Translations under genes and position numbers: made by a program
Part shown: positions 32,764 to 44,748 of the stretch, in pieces
Numbering within the stretch: position 1 is the first letter of the stretch
Layout: each line of letters starts with the position of its first letter
Notes under the pieces: model-generated
Databases searched by the model: none
The model's input: the letters and a program-made list of their open reading frames with translations, nothing else
Told to the model about the DNA's origin: nothing
Assembly (NCBI GenBank): GCA_900323505.1
Contig: OOIN01000013.1
Location: 744,001 to 808,000, forward strand
DNA: 64,000 bases
Direction: 5' to 3'
Source: Ustilago trichophora
Lineage: Eukaryota > Basidiomycota > Ustilaginomycetes > Ustilaginales > Ustilaginaceae

Positions 32764-35700
32764 TTTTCTTTTCTCTCATTTTTGTAACAGAAGTCCGACA
32801 CAGGAATCGACGTGGGCCGATTCGCCTTGTCGCTTGCATATGGGCTTGTGTTGGTTCACTAACCATCCGCCAATGCATACGGCAATACAGTACAACATGC
32901 AACCCTTTTTGAACTGAAAACACACGGTGGAAAATCTAGTTCTTCCTGGTGTCGGCATGGATTTTTCAGGCACCATCACCCTAACCTCATGCTGTGCTGG
33001 CTGTGCCGTGCCGTGCTAGTAATTTATTATTCGAGCTCCGATTTGTTCCGTCTTCGCTTAACCTTTCATTGTGTTGGCGTGTGCGGGAGAAGATTCTGCA
33101 TACAGATTTCTCAAGGACTCATGTGGCACTTTCCCTAATCCCCTCGCTTCGAAGGCAAAGTACTGTTTTGTTCGACAGCCGAGAATTTTCTGCTGTCTCC
33201 GCTCTCTGCTCTCCGCTCGTCGAATTCGAGGAATTCCAGAAGCCTTTTGGACGCACGCTTTGCCACGAGTCCGGGCGAGTGATCGATATCTTCTCCGCGG
33301 ACTTTGACGATTGGCTGCTGTGAAAGCCGAGTTGATCGTCATTCTGTGCGGTCACATTTGACATGCTTGCGCTAAGCTTACCCGACTCCGTTGTGTTCTG
33401 CTGTACATTGGCAGCCCAACTACGATTTTGCAGTTGCGAGGTAAGTTCGACGATGAGACAAGTTAAGCGAGGGGGACATGCCAAATGCCGGGACGGAAGA
33501 TTGGACAGTAAGTTACTGTACAGGAAACCATGTCAGGAACTCAAAACAAGGAAAAATGGTGGCTTGAGACGGATGTGATCGCGCATTCCAGCTAGCCGCC
33601 AGGGGAGGGACTACCGGACTCCGGGATATGGGCCGTTAAGCGCTCGACTCCGTGGGAGAAGGCGGATGCCAACATAATACAGCATATGTGGTTGGGTGTC
33701 AGTGTTGACTCAGGAACACGAGAAGCATTTTGGCGGCACCTGATGCAACATGCATTGTTGCGGAGTCTCTTGTCTTTAGAATTTCTTTTTGTTTTCTGCA
33801 CACGAGGACAACGAGAAGCAGACCTAGAACCCAAGATCGAGACCGAGAAGCGAGTACCGAGCGGCGTGGGGAAAAAAACAGGGAGGCCAGCAAAAGCAAG
33901 CAAGGTAAAGGGAGCGGAGAATCAATCGAAAGAAAAGGTGGTAGGTCTCATCATGCATCTTCCCGTCAGGCACGCATTTGTTGTTCTTGTCGTTGTCATG
34001 TTGAGCATGCACATGTTTTGTCATTTTGCGATCAAGTCCGCGGAATATGGAACTCTCTCAGCGTGGCTCCAGTGAAAGAGCGAGACGAAAAAAAAAAAAG
34101 AAAAAGAAAAAAAGGAGAGACTTTTTCAGTCGGCGCTTGGATTTTGGGTCAGATTCCACCGCATTCCTTTCGGATCTCGGGATCCATTGTGTCGGCGTCC
34201 AGCATGGGGATCCACGTCATCAGTCTTGGCATGAGCGCAGGAAAGGGAGAGGCATTCTTTTGTGTGATGGAAACAAAAGAAAAGAAAACATGGAAGACAA
34301 TGGCATGCTACTGTAAGAGTGGATATCTTTTCCCACTCTAGACTTTGTGATCAAGCTCGTAACGGGAATGAAAAACCAAGCTCTGATCGATCAGGCTGAT
34401 GAATCAGTGCACTAGAGTCTAGTCTGGAATAAGGAAAGCTAGCCTAATTCGTGGCATAGGGTAAAAGCGTCACGCCAACCAACAAACTCTTGGCAAAAGC
34501 ATGCAACGGCATTCGTCGCACATCCGACATTCAAAGCCGCTGCATGAGTGATTGTAGATGCTAGCGCCTTTGTGTATGTGGAAAGTATGACGAGATGGGG
34601 AGCTCGAAAAACAGCCGGAAGAACAAACGATTTCATGCTAAGAATCCTGCTAAATGCTTTTTGTGTTGCGGGTCTAGATCCGGATGCATTGGCGTCGAAC
34701 CAAAGAGACATATTGGCAGCAACACAGATCATCACCCCGTTGCCAAGCTCAGCTGACTTGTGCGTCTCTGCAACGAAACCGAGATGAACAAGTTCGACAC
34801 ACAAAGTACAGTAGCCCTTGACCGGTTCGATTTCGAGACCAAAACCAAAATTGTGAGCAGAGTTGCAAGGTGCAGAACTATGCAGATTCGAGATGGTTTG
34901 TTGCGGCAGACAAGCGCTGCGACCCACCCATCTTTTCATTCAACTCCTTGCTCGCTCCCCACCAAACGGCGGCGGAAGAAGAAAATCGGAAAGGAAAACA
35001 AGAGAAAAATACATAAATGGGGTTCTGGCCCTCAGCATGAACAATGGGAATGGCAGATGAGATCCGACGCGATTGGATTGTCAAGAAAAGTGTGATGTCG
35101 TGTGTCACACTTTGGATTCATTTTGAGTCACTCTTACTCCGCCGACTTCAAGAATGCACTTTTGCAGTCAACTGTACTTTTTTCAGATTCAGTCGACATT
35201 TCAGAGAAGAGCGAAATTGAAAAAAAAAGGAAAGGAAGCTCGGCTGTTGTCAATGCTGGTTGTTTGCTGTTCGATCGATAGATTGAGTGCATCCACGGGA
35301 CGGCGCATTGAGCCTAGTGTGGACCCATTGACTCATTTCATGCCCGCATATGGTACAGTCTGACTTTACCCATCGCACACAAACTGCACGGTATCATGGA
35401 AGCTGGATCGCAAACTGCTGTACAAAAAGCAACGTTTCCACGCGGAAGGAAACAAAAGAAAGCGAGCAGATCTCGAATCGTCTCTTCTTTCTTTCTTTCT
35501 TTCTTTGTCTTTTTTCCCCTTCTGTGGCTGCTCGAAAAGTAAAAACCAAATCCCTGCCGAGGGCGGGACAAGCGATACCCGAGATGCGATTGTCTCCTGT
35601 TTCGGTACCGACCGACGTTGCTCTCTTGAGAAATTTTTTGGAAAAATAGAAAGAAAAACAAAGGAGAATTAACCGAAAATCAAATTGGCAAGGGTGAGTT

Positions 35701-37414
35701 ACAGTAGCGTGGTCGCGGGTGCCAAAGTGAAACCTGGTGGCATGCTGCTGTGGAACAAAGACTCGGCCATACCGCTTTCTGTGTGGGTAAGAGAGAGAGA
35801 CAGAGAGAGATAGCAGAGAGCCCCGGTCCGTTGGTCGGCATGCTTGTTACAGGTTGGTTGCTTTCTGACAAGTGGCTTGCAGCAAAAAAGCACAGCTTGC
35901 CTTGCATCCGATTCGGTGACGCTTTACCTTTTCCAAAGACACATGAATCTTTTGTGGTTGGATGGCAAACAGGTCCCAACGGAACTACGGTAGGAAAAAG
36001 AAACAAAATAGACTTTAAAAAAATAAAATAAAACGGAAATGGAAAGGCGGGACACTGCTCCCACACACAGCGATTCTTCTTTTGATGCGTTTGCTTGGTT
36101 GCGACTTCGAACCCGCCCACGCGGACCATACTGTACACATAAGCACACATTGCACACACTGACACATGGTGTCTGACGTGGCGTTCACCCGTTTCTATAG
36201 CTCTCTCGCTCTCTCGCTTTCTACTGTATCCGCTTTTGCGTTGTTTCGATCCCGCGCTGCTGATGCTGTCTCGAAAGAACAATATAGCCGCGAAACAACG
36301 CGAGGTCCGAATCGGAATTGGTACATCCACGTCGCTGTTTCCGTCTCATGTTAGCCTTCCCGTCTGATGCAGCTGGACCATTTTGCAACACTTTTGCTTT
36401 ACCGCGGCTCTGTTTCCGATTTTCTCAAGATGGATCCATCGGATCATACAGTACGAGGCTTGCAAGACTCTCTCTGGAAGCGAGGAAGCCCTAGAGATTG
36501 GGTAAGCTCACACAACTGGACAGGCAGGCAGGCCGATTGGCTCGCTTCGATTGTGTCCCGTGTGTGCCGTGGCATGACTATTTGTCTTTGTTGAAATGGA
36601 TTCGGCGAGCGAACATGTGCAACCTCTGTGCTAGAACAAATAACTGTACGATTCGAATGCGCACCCTTTTTTCTTTTCAAGGAAAAAAAGACCATATTTT
36701 TGTGCCCATTGTTCCGTGTGTGTGTGCCTGAATCGCATTGGTCCATCTCTCGCATTCTTTGGTCGTTGCTCACCTACCACCACATCAGCTGGCATGGATA
36801 GAGTTTTCCATCCCCGATCCGGGCCGCTTCTTGAAAAAGCAAGCCCGTCGCAAAAGCACACGCATAAGCACAAGCAAAAGTTGAGCTCAGCTGTCAGACA
36901 GGAAAAGGGTAAGAGATCTAATGCACGAGGTACAATACTGTACAGTGGTTTGTTGACCGTGCGTGCATTTGCTATATGCCTAAGCTATTTCCCGTTGATG
37001 CGGTCTGCAACGATTGCATCGTAATGTTTCACGACCGGGTCTGGACTATAGTAATGTAAAGCTCAAGCTTCTTCTTCTTCTTCTGCTGCTGCTGCTGCTG
37101 ATGCCGGGACGTCCTCATTTCGGCACCTGTTTCAGCTTCTTCAGCCCCAGGTGACACATGTGCTGTGGTGATTGCGAACACAGGAGGTTGCATCTCTCAC
37201 CGACCCAAGGGACCGTGATGATCTCTTACAGCATGCTTTGCTGTCCGGCTACTTTTGTCTTTTTTTGTTGCTTTCCTGGCTGTCTCGCATTCTCGCTTGT
37301 GAGGCGGCTTGTGGTTTTGGTCATTCTCCGCTCGACCACACACTCCCCACTCCGATTTTTTTTTTTGAAAAAATAAATAAATTTTAATGACGGCGATTTC
37401 GCCTGAAGCGGGTA

Positions 37415-37418
<4 letters not shown>

Positions 37419-37450
<32 letters not shown>
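37419..37450. repeat. Poly-T run (32 nt)
   Basis: Uninterrupted thymidine run in the gene-free region, preceded by GGTAAGAG and followed by CTCTCATC. It is not flanked by any recognisable retroelement; direct repeats at its edges are not evident. Confidence 0.85.
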
Positions 37451-37909
37451 CTCTCATCTAAAATCGACTCGTGGCTGGATTTTGCATGATTTCTGCATTG
37501 GCTGTCTGTCTGTCCCTTGGCGTTCCGTTGCTTGTCGTTTGGTCGGTCGGTCTGGTCGGTCTGGTCGGTGCCACACCGTGGTCGCACGTCGCATTCGAAC
37601 AGTGATTCTTCTTTCGCGCTTGTCGTACAATCATTGTCATCGTCGTCGTTGTTCGTCTCCGAGACCCAACGCGTTCCATGAATTTCTCGTGCAGCTACCA
37701 CATGTGCTTTTTCTTTTGATCTTCTTTGCTCCTTCCTCTGTGCTCAATTCATCCTGCCCTCACGCTCTCTATTTATTTATTTTTTTGTTTTATTTATCTT
37801 TATTTTTTATTTTAATGTGCTGCTGCTGCTGAAAAGGGCTTCCTCGTGTGTTTCCGCTTTGGAATTTGACTTCCGCAAGACACGTTAGCCTGTCTTCTTT
37901 TTGGGGGTT

Positions 37910-37927
37910 GGGGGGGGGGGGGGGGGG
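37910..37927. repeat. Poly-G run (18 nt)
   Basis: Eighteen consecutive G following TTGGGGGTT. It lies in the same desert as the poly-C and poly-T runs. Confidence 0.85.
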
Positions 37928-38225
37928 TTTATTTGTTTTATTTTATTTCAAAGAACAATGGACCTCTGTTCGGATGCTGAAGGCTGCATTCGACCTTTCC
38001 GCGGCTCCTCCATTTTTTCCGGAGTTGCCCGTGATATGGACAGCGGTTTTGCTGCTTGTGTCGCCCTCTGTTTTTTTGTTTTTTTTTTTTTTCTTCTCCG
38101 TTTCGCATCAAGGCATGCATGCTCTCCCGCTTACAATTGGTGGTTCTAATGCCGGACTCAGTTGTCTTGCCCTGCCCTTCTTGTCATCCTCTTCCGACCG
38201 TTTTGAGTAAGAGTAGTTGTCACAA

Positions 38226-38281
38226 GCACCATCCAGCATCCAGCATCCAGCATCCAGCATCCAGCATCCAGCATCCAGCAT
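38226..38281. repeat. Tandem heptanucleotide repeat CATCCAG
   Basis: About seven to eight perfect head-to-tail copies of CATCCAG, ending in CATGGTGG. Unit size and perfect identity indicate a young minisatellite. Confidence 0.9.
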
Positions 38282-38749
38282 GGTGGCTCAACATGCATTC
38301 TCTCAGCCCGAAAGTGTTTGCCGAAGCCTCCCTGCTTGCTTTGCTTTTTATTTTTATTTTATTTTATGTAAAATGAAATCACTCGCAGCCTCCAGCCTCG
38401 TGGCTCGTGGCTCCCTCCGCCGCCGCCGCCCTTTGCGCAATACTGTACCGCTGCCCATCTCGCATCAAACAACCACGCAACAACGGCATCTTCGCAGCTC
38501 AACAGCCCTGTCAATCTGTATACCCTAACTGAACCTCCTCGACTGTACTGTATACATTTGCACAACACTTGCACAACCAGCGAGGGCCTGGTGACCCTCT
38601 TTCATCATTGATTCTTGTCAGACCCAAGCAGCAACACCACCAAGCGGTTGCTTTGTTTTCCGCTCAACCGGCCCCTTTTGAAGACTCTTTCCATGAATCC
38701 GCTTTCGCATTTCCGTTTCTCCTCTTTCTCTCTCCTGTCTGTCTCCCCA

Positions 38750-38825
38750 CCCTGACCCTTTCCTTCCTCCTTCTCCTCCTCCTTCCCTTCCTCCTTCTCC
38801 TCCTCCTTCTCCTCCTTCGCCTCCC
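38750..38825. repeat. Polypyrimidine CTCCTTC tract
   Basis: About 75 nt composed almost only of C and T, built from irregular CTCCTTC units on the plus strand, a mirror-like sequence able in principle to form triplex DNA. No coding role. Confidence 0.6.
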
Positions 38826-40216
38826 AATCCCGCTGTTGTTGCTCTCACCCTTTACATTGTTCTAGCTCGGGTCGGGTCTGGCCCTTTTTCCTTTCAGACT
38901 GCCCTCATTGGATCTGGTTTTTGACATCTCGTCACTTGCTGATTGACTTCCCCTTTCCTTCCCTTCCTTTTCTCAGATCTCATTCCCCACCTTTTTGCCA
39001 TCTTACCACCACCATCGTCCCTTTCCAACCCAATTGCCAACAGCTTCTCGTGGATTCGGCTGCATATCCCTGCAACCCTCCCATCCCACCTTCATCATCC
39101 TCAATCCTCATCAACGTCTTCCGACCCGGATCGCTTCGGTTGCCACCTTAAGCGGGTCCAAACCTCCAAGCCCACCTCCAACGTGCATCTGACTCTGCAC
39201 TCTGTATAAGCGCTATCCGACGCCGAACGCGTTCCCGCCGGCGACGCATTCATCATCCTACTCTCGGAAATCCTCCCCTCCGCTTACCATTCACGGCCAG
39301 CTCCGAACCCAGCTCCCACTCTCCTGCTACCAAAGTTGTGGCCGCATTCTCTCTCCTCTCGATAAAGAAGACATTCGTGTATTCCTTGCTCTATCCTCTT
39401 CTAGAAGGCAGGCATTCGCTAACATCACCATCGCCATCGCCAATCTGCCCAGCCACCGACTGAGCTAGAGAGCTACTCATCTTTTGATTGCACTGTCCGC
39501 CTCACACAACCCCTCATCTGTGCTTTTGCCGTCCCGCTTGCATTTCGGCGCAACCAACGCCCGCTCTCTGGTATTTACCATTTCGGGTTAAGCTTTTCTT
39601 GTCCCAGTCTCCTCCGTTTTCTCGACGAGCACCGCAGCTTCATTAGTGTGCGTGTGTGCACAAAAAGGTGCGCCTTCGACTTAATATTGCGGTCGGCATC
39701 TGACGGTCATACGCCCACTCACCGAAGCCCAGACGCCTAGGGCTTCTCTCTGGACTGGTCTATTGCTTGGGTTTCAGCCCGCATCGCACCCACCACCACC
39801 ATCACCACAGCCAACGCCAACGCAAAAGCTTGCTCAAGCCCTTGCACTTTTTCCCCACCGCTGCAGTAAGCGGTAGCTTCGATTGCACAGCAACCCTGCA
39901 TCTGCATCTTGTCGTTTGTAACGCCGACTGCGTACGGAAGCGCATTCTACTCTCTGCAACTCTGCCTGCTGCAAGGCCTCGACTCGGCGACTTGCTTTGC
40001 TTCATGTCACTGGTTTCAATCCGCTCCTCCCTGAACCACTTTGTCGCCACTCTTCGGTAGCGACCCTTCCACGCCAAGTGTATCATCATCATCATCATCA
40101 TCATCATTGACAACAAGACCGAGGTCCGCACGCGCTATCTCGATTCTTGCTTCCACGCTCGCCGCATCTCACGCAGTTGACACCGTCGCATCGGATCGTT
40201 TGCGGTGGCTGCTGGT

Positions 40217-42445
40217 ATGATGAGCACCGAACGACGTGCTAGCGGGCTCGGGCCGTCCATGACGGCCGGCTCGCCTCGAGCACACAACACCAATTCTTCC
40301 GCCGTTCCACGCGATCTTCGCCCCGGCAACCCCAACACCAACAGTAACAACCCCGAGGCGACACCTGGCAGTCCGGATCGCAAGCGTCCGCGATACGAGT
40401 CTGGGCTTGGACGTGGCGCCGACCGAGGGTTGGCTGCAGATGACGAAGAGATGGACGAGCTGGACGAGACCGAGGATCCTCACAAGAGACAACGCGGCGA
40501 GTCGGATGAGGCCAAGATCGAGCGGAAAGGTTCTGGGCCAGATAGCACGAGTCGTTCGTCTTCGGCTGCTGCACATCATGCTCATTGGGCGGGTAGAAGT
40601 GCTTCGGCAAACTTGGATTCGCGGTATCAGCCGCACCCGCATCATCCGCCACCACCACCACAGCACCGCTTGAGGGAAGGGGCAATGGAATCGGGGGGAA
40701 TGCAAGAAACTCGTCGGTTTGATTACGATCGACCATCCTATCAAGGCCGGTACGATGGGCCGGGAGGGACGAGGGAGGAAGGTCGTCATGTTGGCGGGAT
40801 GGTGGGCGAACGAATTGGTGGCGACCCAGATCGTGATCCGCGCGATCGCCTGTCCGGGGAAGCAAAGATGGAGTACAATTCTCCCTCGATGCGTATGCCA
40901 CCACCCAATGCCGGCGGGGATCCCAACCTGCCCAGCTTCCGCAACCGGCCTTCTTCTCCACCACCACGTCTGCCGAGCTTTGCATCGCTCGAACCCGAGG
41001 GGCTGGGAGGACATCGTTCTCGTGACGATGCCGCTTTGGGTGGACCTTACTCGAGCTCGCCTCGTCGAGGGATGCCCTTCCACGCTCCCTCGTACGGCAG
41101 CTACCCACCTCCTCCCAACCGCACGCCTCTCATGCATCACCATCCCTCGCCGACTCCTTCGACGTCGTACGGCAACCCGCCCATGATCCACCCGGCTCTT
41201 GCCGGTCTTCCTGGCGCAGGCGGTGGACCTGGCGGCAAACAACAACCCAGCTTCGTCAGCAAGCTCTACTCGATGCTCGAGGACCCTTCGATTTCCGACT
41301 TGATCAGCTGGGGATCTTCGGGAACCGTCTTCAGCGTTGCCAACCCGGCCGAATTCTCGCGTCACGTCCTACCGAATTGGTTCAAGCATTCCAATTGGCA
41401 ATCTTTTGTGCGACAGCTCAACATGTATGGCTTCCACAAGGTGAACCATTCGTACCAGGGCAACCCGACGGATGAGGTGCAGGTGTGGGAGTTTCGACAT
41501 CCCAGCTTCCGCCGTGGCGAGATTGCGCTGTTGAACGATATCAAGAGGAAGAGTTCGAGGCAGAAGAGAGGCGGCAGTCCTAGGGGCAGTATTGGAGGGG
41601 CGGATTTGAGGGCGGATCGAAGTGGAGGTAGCTCGACTCCCAGCCCAGAGGTTGCGCTGGCGACGATTCCAGGTGGACACGATGGGATGGGGATGAGGAT
41701 GGGCGCTGGAGGGATGCCGATGGGTCCCGGCGGTGGTAGGAGAAGTGAATTTGGATACGGCGATGAGAGGATGGACGTGGTTCATGGATACGGTGGTGGG
41801 CCGGATCGACGATCCGACATGCGTGGATTCGAGCAGAGAGGCTATCCCGGTGGTGGACCCGCTGACGAGTACGGTTACATGCGAGGAGGCGCCAAGATGG
41901 AAGGTCCACCTCAAAGTGGTATCCCCAATCCCTCGGCCGCTGCCGCTTCTGGAGGGATGGCCCCATCGTACCCCACCGATGCCGCCTCATCCGCCGCGGC
42001 TCGACGAGAACCCATCGAAAGAGCAGAAGCCATCGCTCGCTTTGACGATCTCTCGGAACGAACCGATGCCATCATCCGTCATGCCTCGTTCCTCGAATCT
42101 CAGATTCGCATCCTCTCGGATCAACTGGCCGACTCTAGGGCTTTTACGGCTCAAGTGGTTCGCGAGGAGATGGTGCAGATGCTCGACCGGTTGGAACGTG
42201 CACTGAGCGCGCCGGCGCAACCGGGCATCGATCCTACCGCTAAAATGCTGGAAGTCGTCCGTGGTCAGCTGGCATTCTATACCCAGCGAGGTGGTGCTGC
42301 TGGACCCAATGACAGGGGTATGGTCAAACCGCAACAGCCACCACCACCACCACAACAACAACAGCAGCAGCAGCAGCAGCACAACCAGCACCCTCCGGCT
42401 CCTTCTGCTGCTTCTGGTGGTGGTCCAAAACGACCCAGCGTCTGA
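40217..42445 (+). CDS. HSF-type transcription factor
   Basis: Nuclear DNA-binding regulator with a heat-shock-factor domain. ATG 40217 (followed directly by a second ATG) opens a single 742-aa frame. Residues about 341-445 form the HSF domain: FVSKLYSMLEDPSISDLISW, FSVANPAEFSRHVLPNWFKH, the recognition helix NWQSFVRQLNMYGFHKV, and VWEFRHPSFRRGE. The N-terminus is disordered (G, P, R-rich). A basic patch (KRKSSRQKRGG) follows the domain. Residues about 605-665 form a heptad-type coiled coil (DDLSERTDAIIRHASFLESQ) that could mediate trimerisation. The C-terminus is a poly-P/poly-Q stretch ending KRPSV. The position of the single coiled coil, well separated from the domain, leaves open HSF1, SFL1 or a lineage-specific paralogue. 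It is preceded by an unusually long gene-free region. Confidence 0.9.
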   Translation: MMSTERRASGLGPSMTAGSPRAHNTNSSAVPRDLRPGNPNTNSNNPEATPGSPDRKRPRYESGLGRGADRGLAADDEEMDELDETEDPHKRQRGESDEAKIERKGSGPDSTSRSSSAAAHHAHWAGRSASANLDSRYQPHPHHPPPPPQHRLREGAMESGGMQETRRFDYDRPSYQGRYDGPGGTREEGRHVGGMVGERIGGDPDRDPRDRLSGEAKMEYNSPSMRMPPPNAGGDPNLPSFRNRPSSPPPRLPSFASLEPEGLGGHRSRDDAALGGPYSSSPRRGMPFHAPSYGSYPPPPNRTPLMHHHPSPTPSTSYGNPPMIHPALAGLPGAGGGPGGKQQPSFVSKLYSMLEDPSISDLISWGSSGTVFSVANPAEFSRHVLPNWFKHSNWQSFVRQLNMYGFHKVNHSYQGNPTDEVQVWEFRHPSFRRGEIALLNDIKRKSSRQKRGGSPRGSIGGADLRADRSGGSSTPSPEVALATIPGGHDGMGMRMGAGGMPMGPGGGRRSEFGYGDERMDVVHGYGGGPDRRSDMRGFEQRGYPGGGPADEYGYMRGGAKMEGPPQSGIPNPSAAAASGGMAPSYPTDAASSAAARREPIERAEAIARFDDLSERTDAIIRHASFLESQIRILSDQLADSRAFTAQVVREEMVQMLDRLERALSAPAQPGIDPTAKMLEVVRGQLAFYTQRGGAAGPNDRGMVKPQQPPPPPQQQQQQQQQHNQHPPAPSAASGGGPKRPSV

Positions 42446-43035
42446 TGCATTCACCTGCAAGCCCTTTGTTTCCTGTTTCGTTTCTTCCTATTTCTCTTTT
42501 TTCTCTCTATAAAGATGTGACTAATCATAACACCGCATCATCATGGGGTCGTCCACCAAGATGTCTCCCACATGTATGCTTTTCATACAAGCGCAGCCTC
42601 AACAGCGCACGCACGCAACTTCCCCCTGCTCCCTTTCCCTCCTCTCGCCAAAGCCCTATGCAGCGGCCTGTACTTTGTGTACCTGTACCTCTTAATCTGA
42701 TGATCGTGATTTTTATTCCACTCTGGATATCGTGTGCACGCCTTCACCGCCTTGCTGATTGCCTTCAACATTTTGCTCGCAAGCAGAAAGAGAGGTTCAA
42801 GTGGCAAAGGAAGAGGACAAACGTTGCAGTGATTGAGGTGGAGAAAGAATTGTGAGAAGCTAGTGTACAAATGTGGACAGGAGACGGGGAACAGAGGAAC
42901 TTTTGGGCGCGCGAAAAAAGAGATGCAGTTAAGGATGCCAGATATGGCGGTCGGAGTTTTTTGAGGAGACGAGTCAAATGGCTCGGTGAGGATCATTGAA
43001 AGTGAGGGCTGAGCATGTTGCAGAGTTTGACATGT
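42446..43035. other. Convergent 3' flanks of HSF gene and TOA1
   Basis: About 590 bp of non-coding DNA between convergent stops. No RNA gene or further frame is recognised. Confidence 0.45.
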
Positions 43036-43763
43036 CTACCATTCAAACTCGCCATTGCACTTGGCAAAGAGGTAGTCGCGTCCATCGATAGAGGCAACAC
43101 CGTCTTTGAGTACACACTTCCACTTGTTCTTGACACGCTGGACTTTGTCGTAGAGACAGAGCACCATGTCGTCGTTGTCACCGTCGGCGCCACCGTCGAG
43201 ATCCTCGTCGTCAGAGTCGTCGAGGTCGCTTCCGATCTCGTCGTCGTCGCTGATGCGCTTTCTCTTTTGGCCAGCTTCGGCGTCTTGGTCCTCTTCCTTC
43301 TTGGCGCCAGATGCGCCATCGTGTGCACCACCGTCGGCGGCATTCTTGACATCGGATGAGCCGTCGGCGCGGGCAACCTTGGAACGGTGCTGATCTGCGG
43401 CGCCGCCGTTGCTGCTCGAGCTGGCACCGTTGGCAGCGTCTTCCGACTTGACCTCGGTCTTGGGATCTGGCTTCTTGCTCGAGCGCGATTTGGCGGGAGG
43501 AAGGGCAGGTGCACCTTCGAATTCGGCTACTTGGGTAGCGACGATCTTGGCCTCCCAAGAACGTTGCAATTCCTCGAGAACTTCCTTTTCGATCCCCATC
43601 TCCTCAAAGTCTTGACGGACGTTGTTGATGACATCGTCAATGATGCTTCTGTACACCTGGGACTGTTGTGGCGGAAAAAAAAAAAAGTAAAAAGGTTAGC
43701 AATGTTGCCAAGGACCTCATATGCACAGGGCAGGCGAACACTTACCACAACCTTGTTGCTCAT
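43036..43763 (-). CDS. TOA1: TFIIA large subunit
   Basis: General transcription factor IIA alpha/beta subunit, stabilising TBP on promoters. Exon 1 (43746-43763) is 18 nt, encoding MSNKVV, and ends at GTAAGT. An 83-bp intron with a T-rich acceptor leads to exon 2 (43036-43662). The joined 214-aa protein begins MSNKVVSQVYRSIIDDVINN, the conserved N-terminal four-helix segment (continuing FEEMGIEKEVLEELQRSWEA). The acidic centre (SDDDEIGSDLDDSDDEDLDG) and the C-terminal beta-barrel segment (LCLYDKVQRVKNKWKCVLKD, then YLFAKCNGEFEW) complete the TOA1 pattern. It is shorter than yeast Toa1 (286 aa) in the variable linker. The splice assignment is supported by the restored VSQVYRSII sequence. Confidence 0.95.
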
Positions 43764-44487
43764 GTTTGCGGTTCTTCAGGCCAAGGGGGCTGTTTTGGAG
43801 AAATGATGCACACAGCAAGTAGGTTTGATTGATCCAAGACGGAGTCCTGTTGTGAAATCGGACCTCGTCAACCTGTAGCAGAACCGGCTGCTGCTTTCCA
43901 CCCGAGCCACGGATCCACCAATGTTTGCTGCTTAAGCGGAGGCGTAGAAGCAACGATTAGATGTTTTGATTCGAAAACAAGCTGGACGAGCCCGGACGAA
44001 CAGAAGGCCGGGGTTGTCTGCGGAGAAGGAGGATGATGATGTTGAGAAAGCAAGAGTGGTATATATACGTAATGGTGATGAGCCTGGTTGCTCTGGCTGG
44101 TGTGATTTCGACTGAGCATTTGAATTTACTCGCACGAGTCGATCACGGCGTTACAAAGAGAGCCAAAAAGCCAAAAATAATGAAAAAAGAAAGCTCAGCC
44201 AGCCGGTGGAGGCTGAAATTGACGGCTGCACAGTGACCTCAAGAGCTTGACAAGAGTGTCTGTCTGTCTGTCTCCGTTGACCGTCGCGACGCGCCCTTTC
44301 CACCTCGATCCATCCGCGGGAAATCGGGCAATGAGCACGGCCCTTTTGGCGGTTTGGCTGAGAAAATCGCGCTCTTTCCTCTTTCCTCACACAGAGTTGG
44401 GAAATTGAATTCGCTTGTCACCTTGACCCGCATCCGTATCCCTAACAGAACAACCCAACACCATCCATCCTTTCCTCAATCCACCCC

Positions 44488-44520
<33 letters not shown>

Positions 44521-44748
44521 GCTCATCGTCCCTATCCTCGGCTCGCATCATCGCAGCAAACGCATCCCCTTCCTTTCCACGTCGAGGTCCTCCCGTCATC
44601 GATTCCAAAAACATCCGCTGGTCCCCACCGTCACTACATTTCACGAATCAGCTTCAGGTTATACCCGCTGAAATCGAACGCAAACCCAGAGCTGTCTGCG
44701 CAATCGATCCCTTATAACACCCTCCATCCCGTCATACGCAAACACAAC
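43764..44748. promoter_or_regulatory. Divergent promoter region, TOA1 / PWWP gene
   Basis: About 985 bp. Includes a TATATATA-like sequence near 44057, a (CTGT)n stretch near 44256-44272 and CCA/TCA triplet repeats near 44485-44520 close to the PWWP gene, probably in its leader. No gene is seen. Confidence 0.45.

Larger units (their letters stand above)
31641..40216. promoter_or_regulatory. 8.6-kb gene-free region upstream of the HSF gene
   Basis: No open frame in this stretch shows a domain, codon bias or splice pattern of a real gene. It holds an A-rich run at 31774-31790, a C34 run (32730-32763), a T32 run (37419-37450), a G18 run (37910-37927), a tandem CATCCAG repeat (about 38226-38281), a polypyrimidine tract (about 38750-38825), and at least eight copies of a TACTGTAC element. 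The final kilobase (39200-40200) is C/T-rich, like a fungal 5' leader. The left few hundred bases are the BRX1 promoter. Most of it is plausibly control DNA or untranslated leader of the HSF gene, or hosts an unrecognised non-coding RNA. Confidence 0.5.

Noticed and set aside
32503..32912. Proline-rich frames crossing the poly-C run
   Set aside because: The frames exist only because of the C34 homopolymer; flanks have no coding character.
33686..34075. 129-aa frame in the gene desert
   Set aside because: No ATG context, no domain and codon use unlike neighbours; considered chance.
38226..38281. CRISPR-like array
   Set aside because: Seven-base direct tandem units without spacers; eukaryotic minisatellite.
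31641..40216. Centromere in the gene desert
   Set aside because: No retroelement, no long tandem satellite and no sustained AT-rich core; size alone is not enough.
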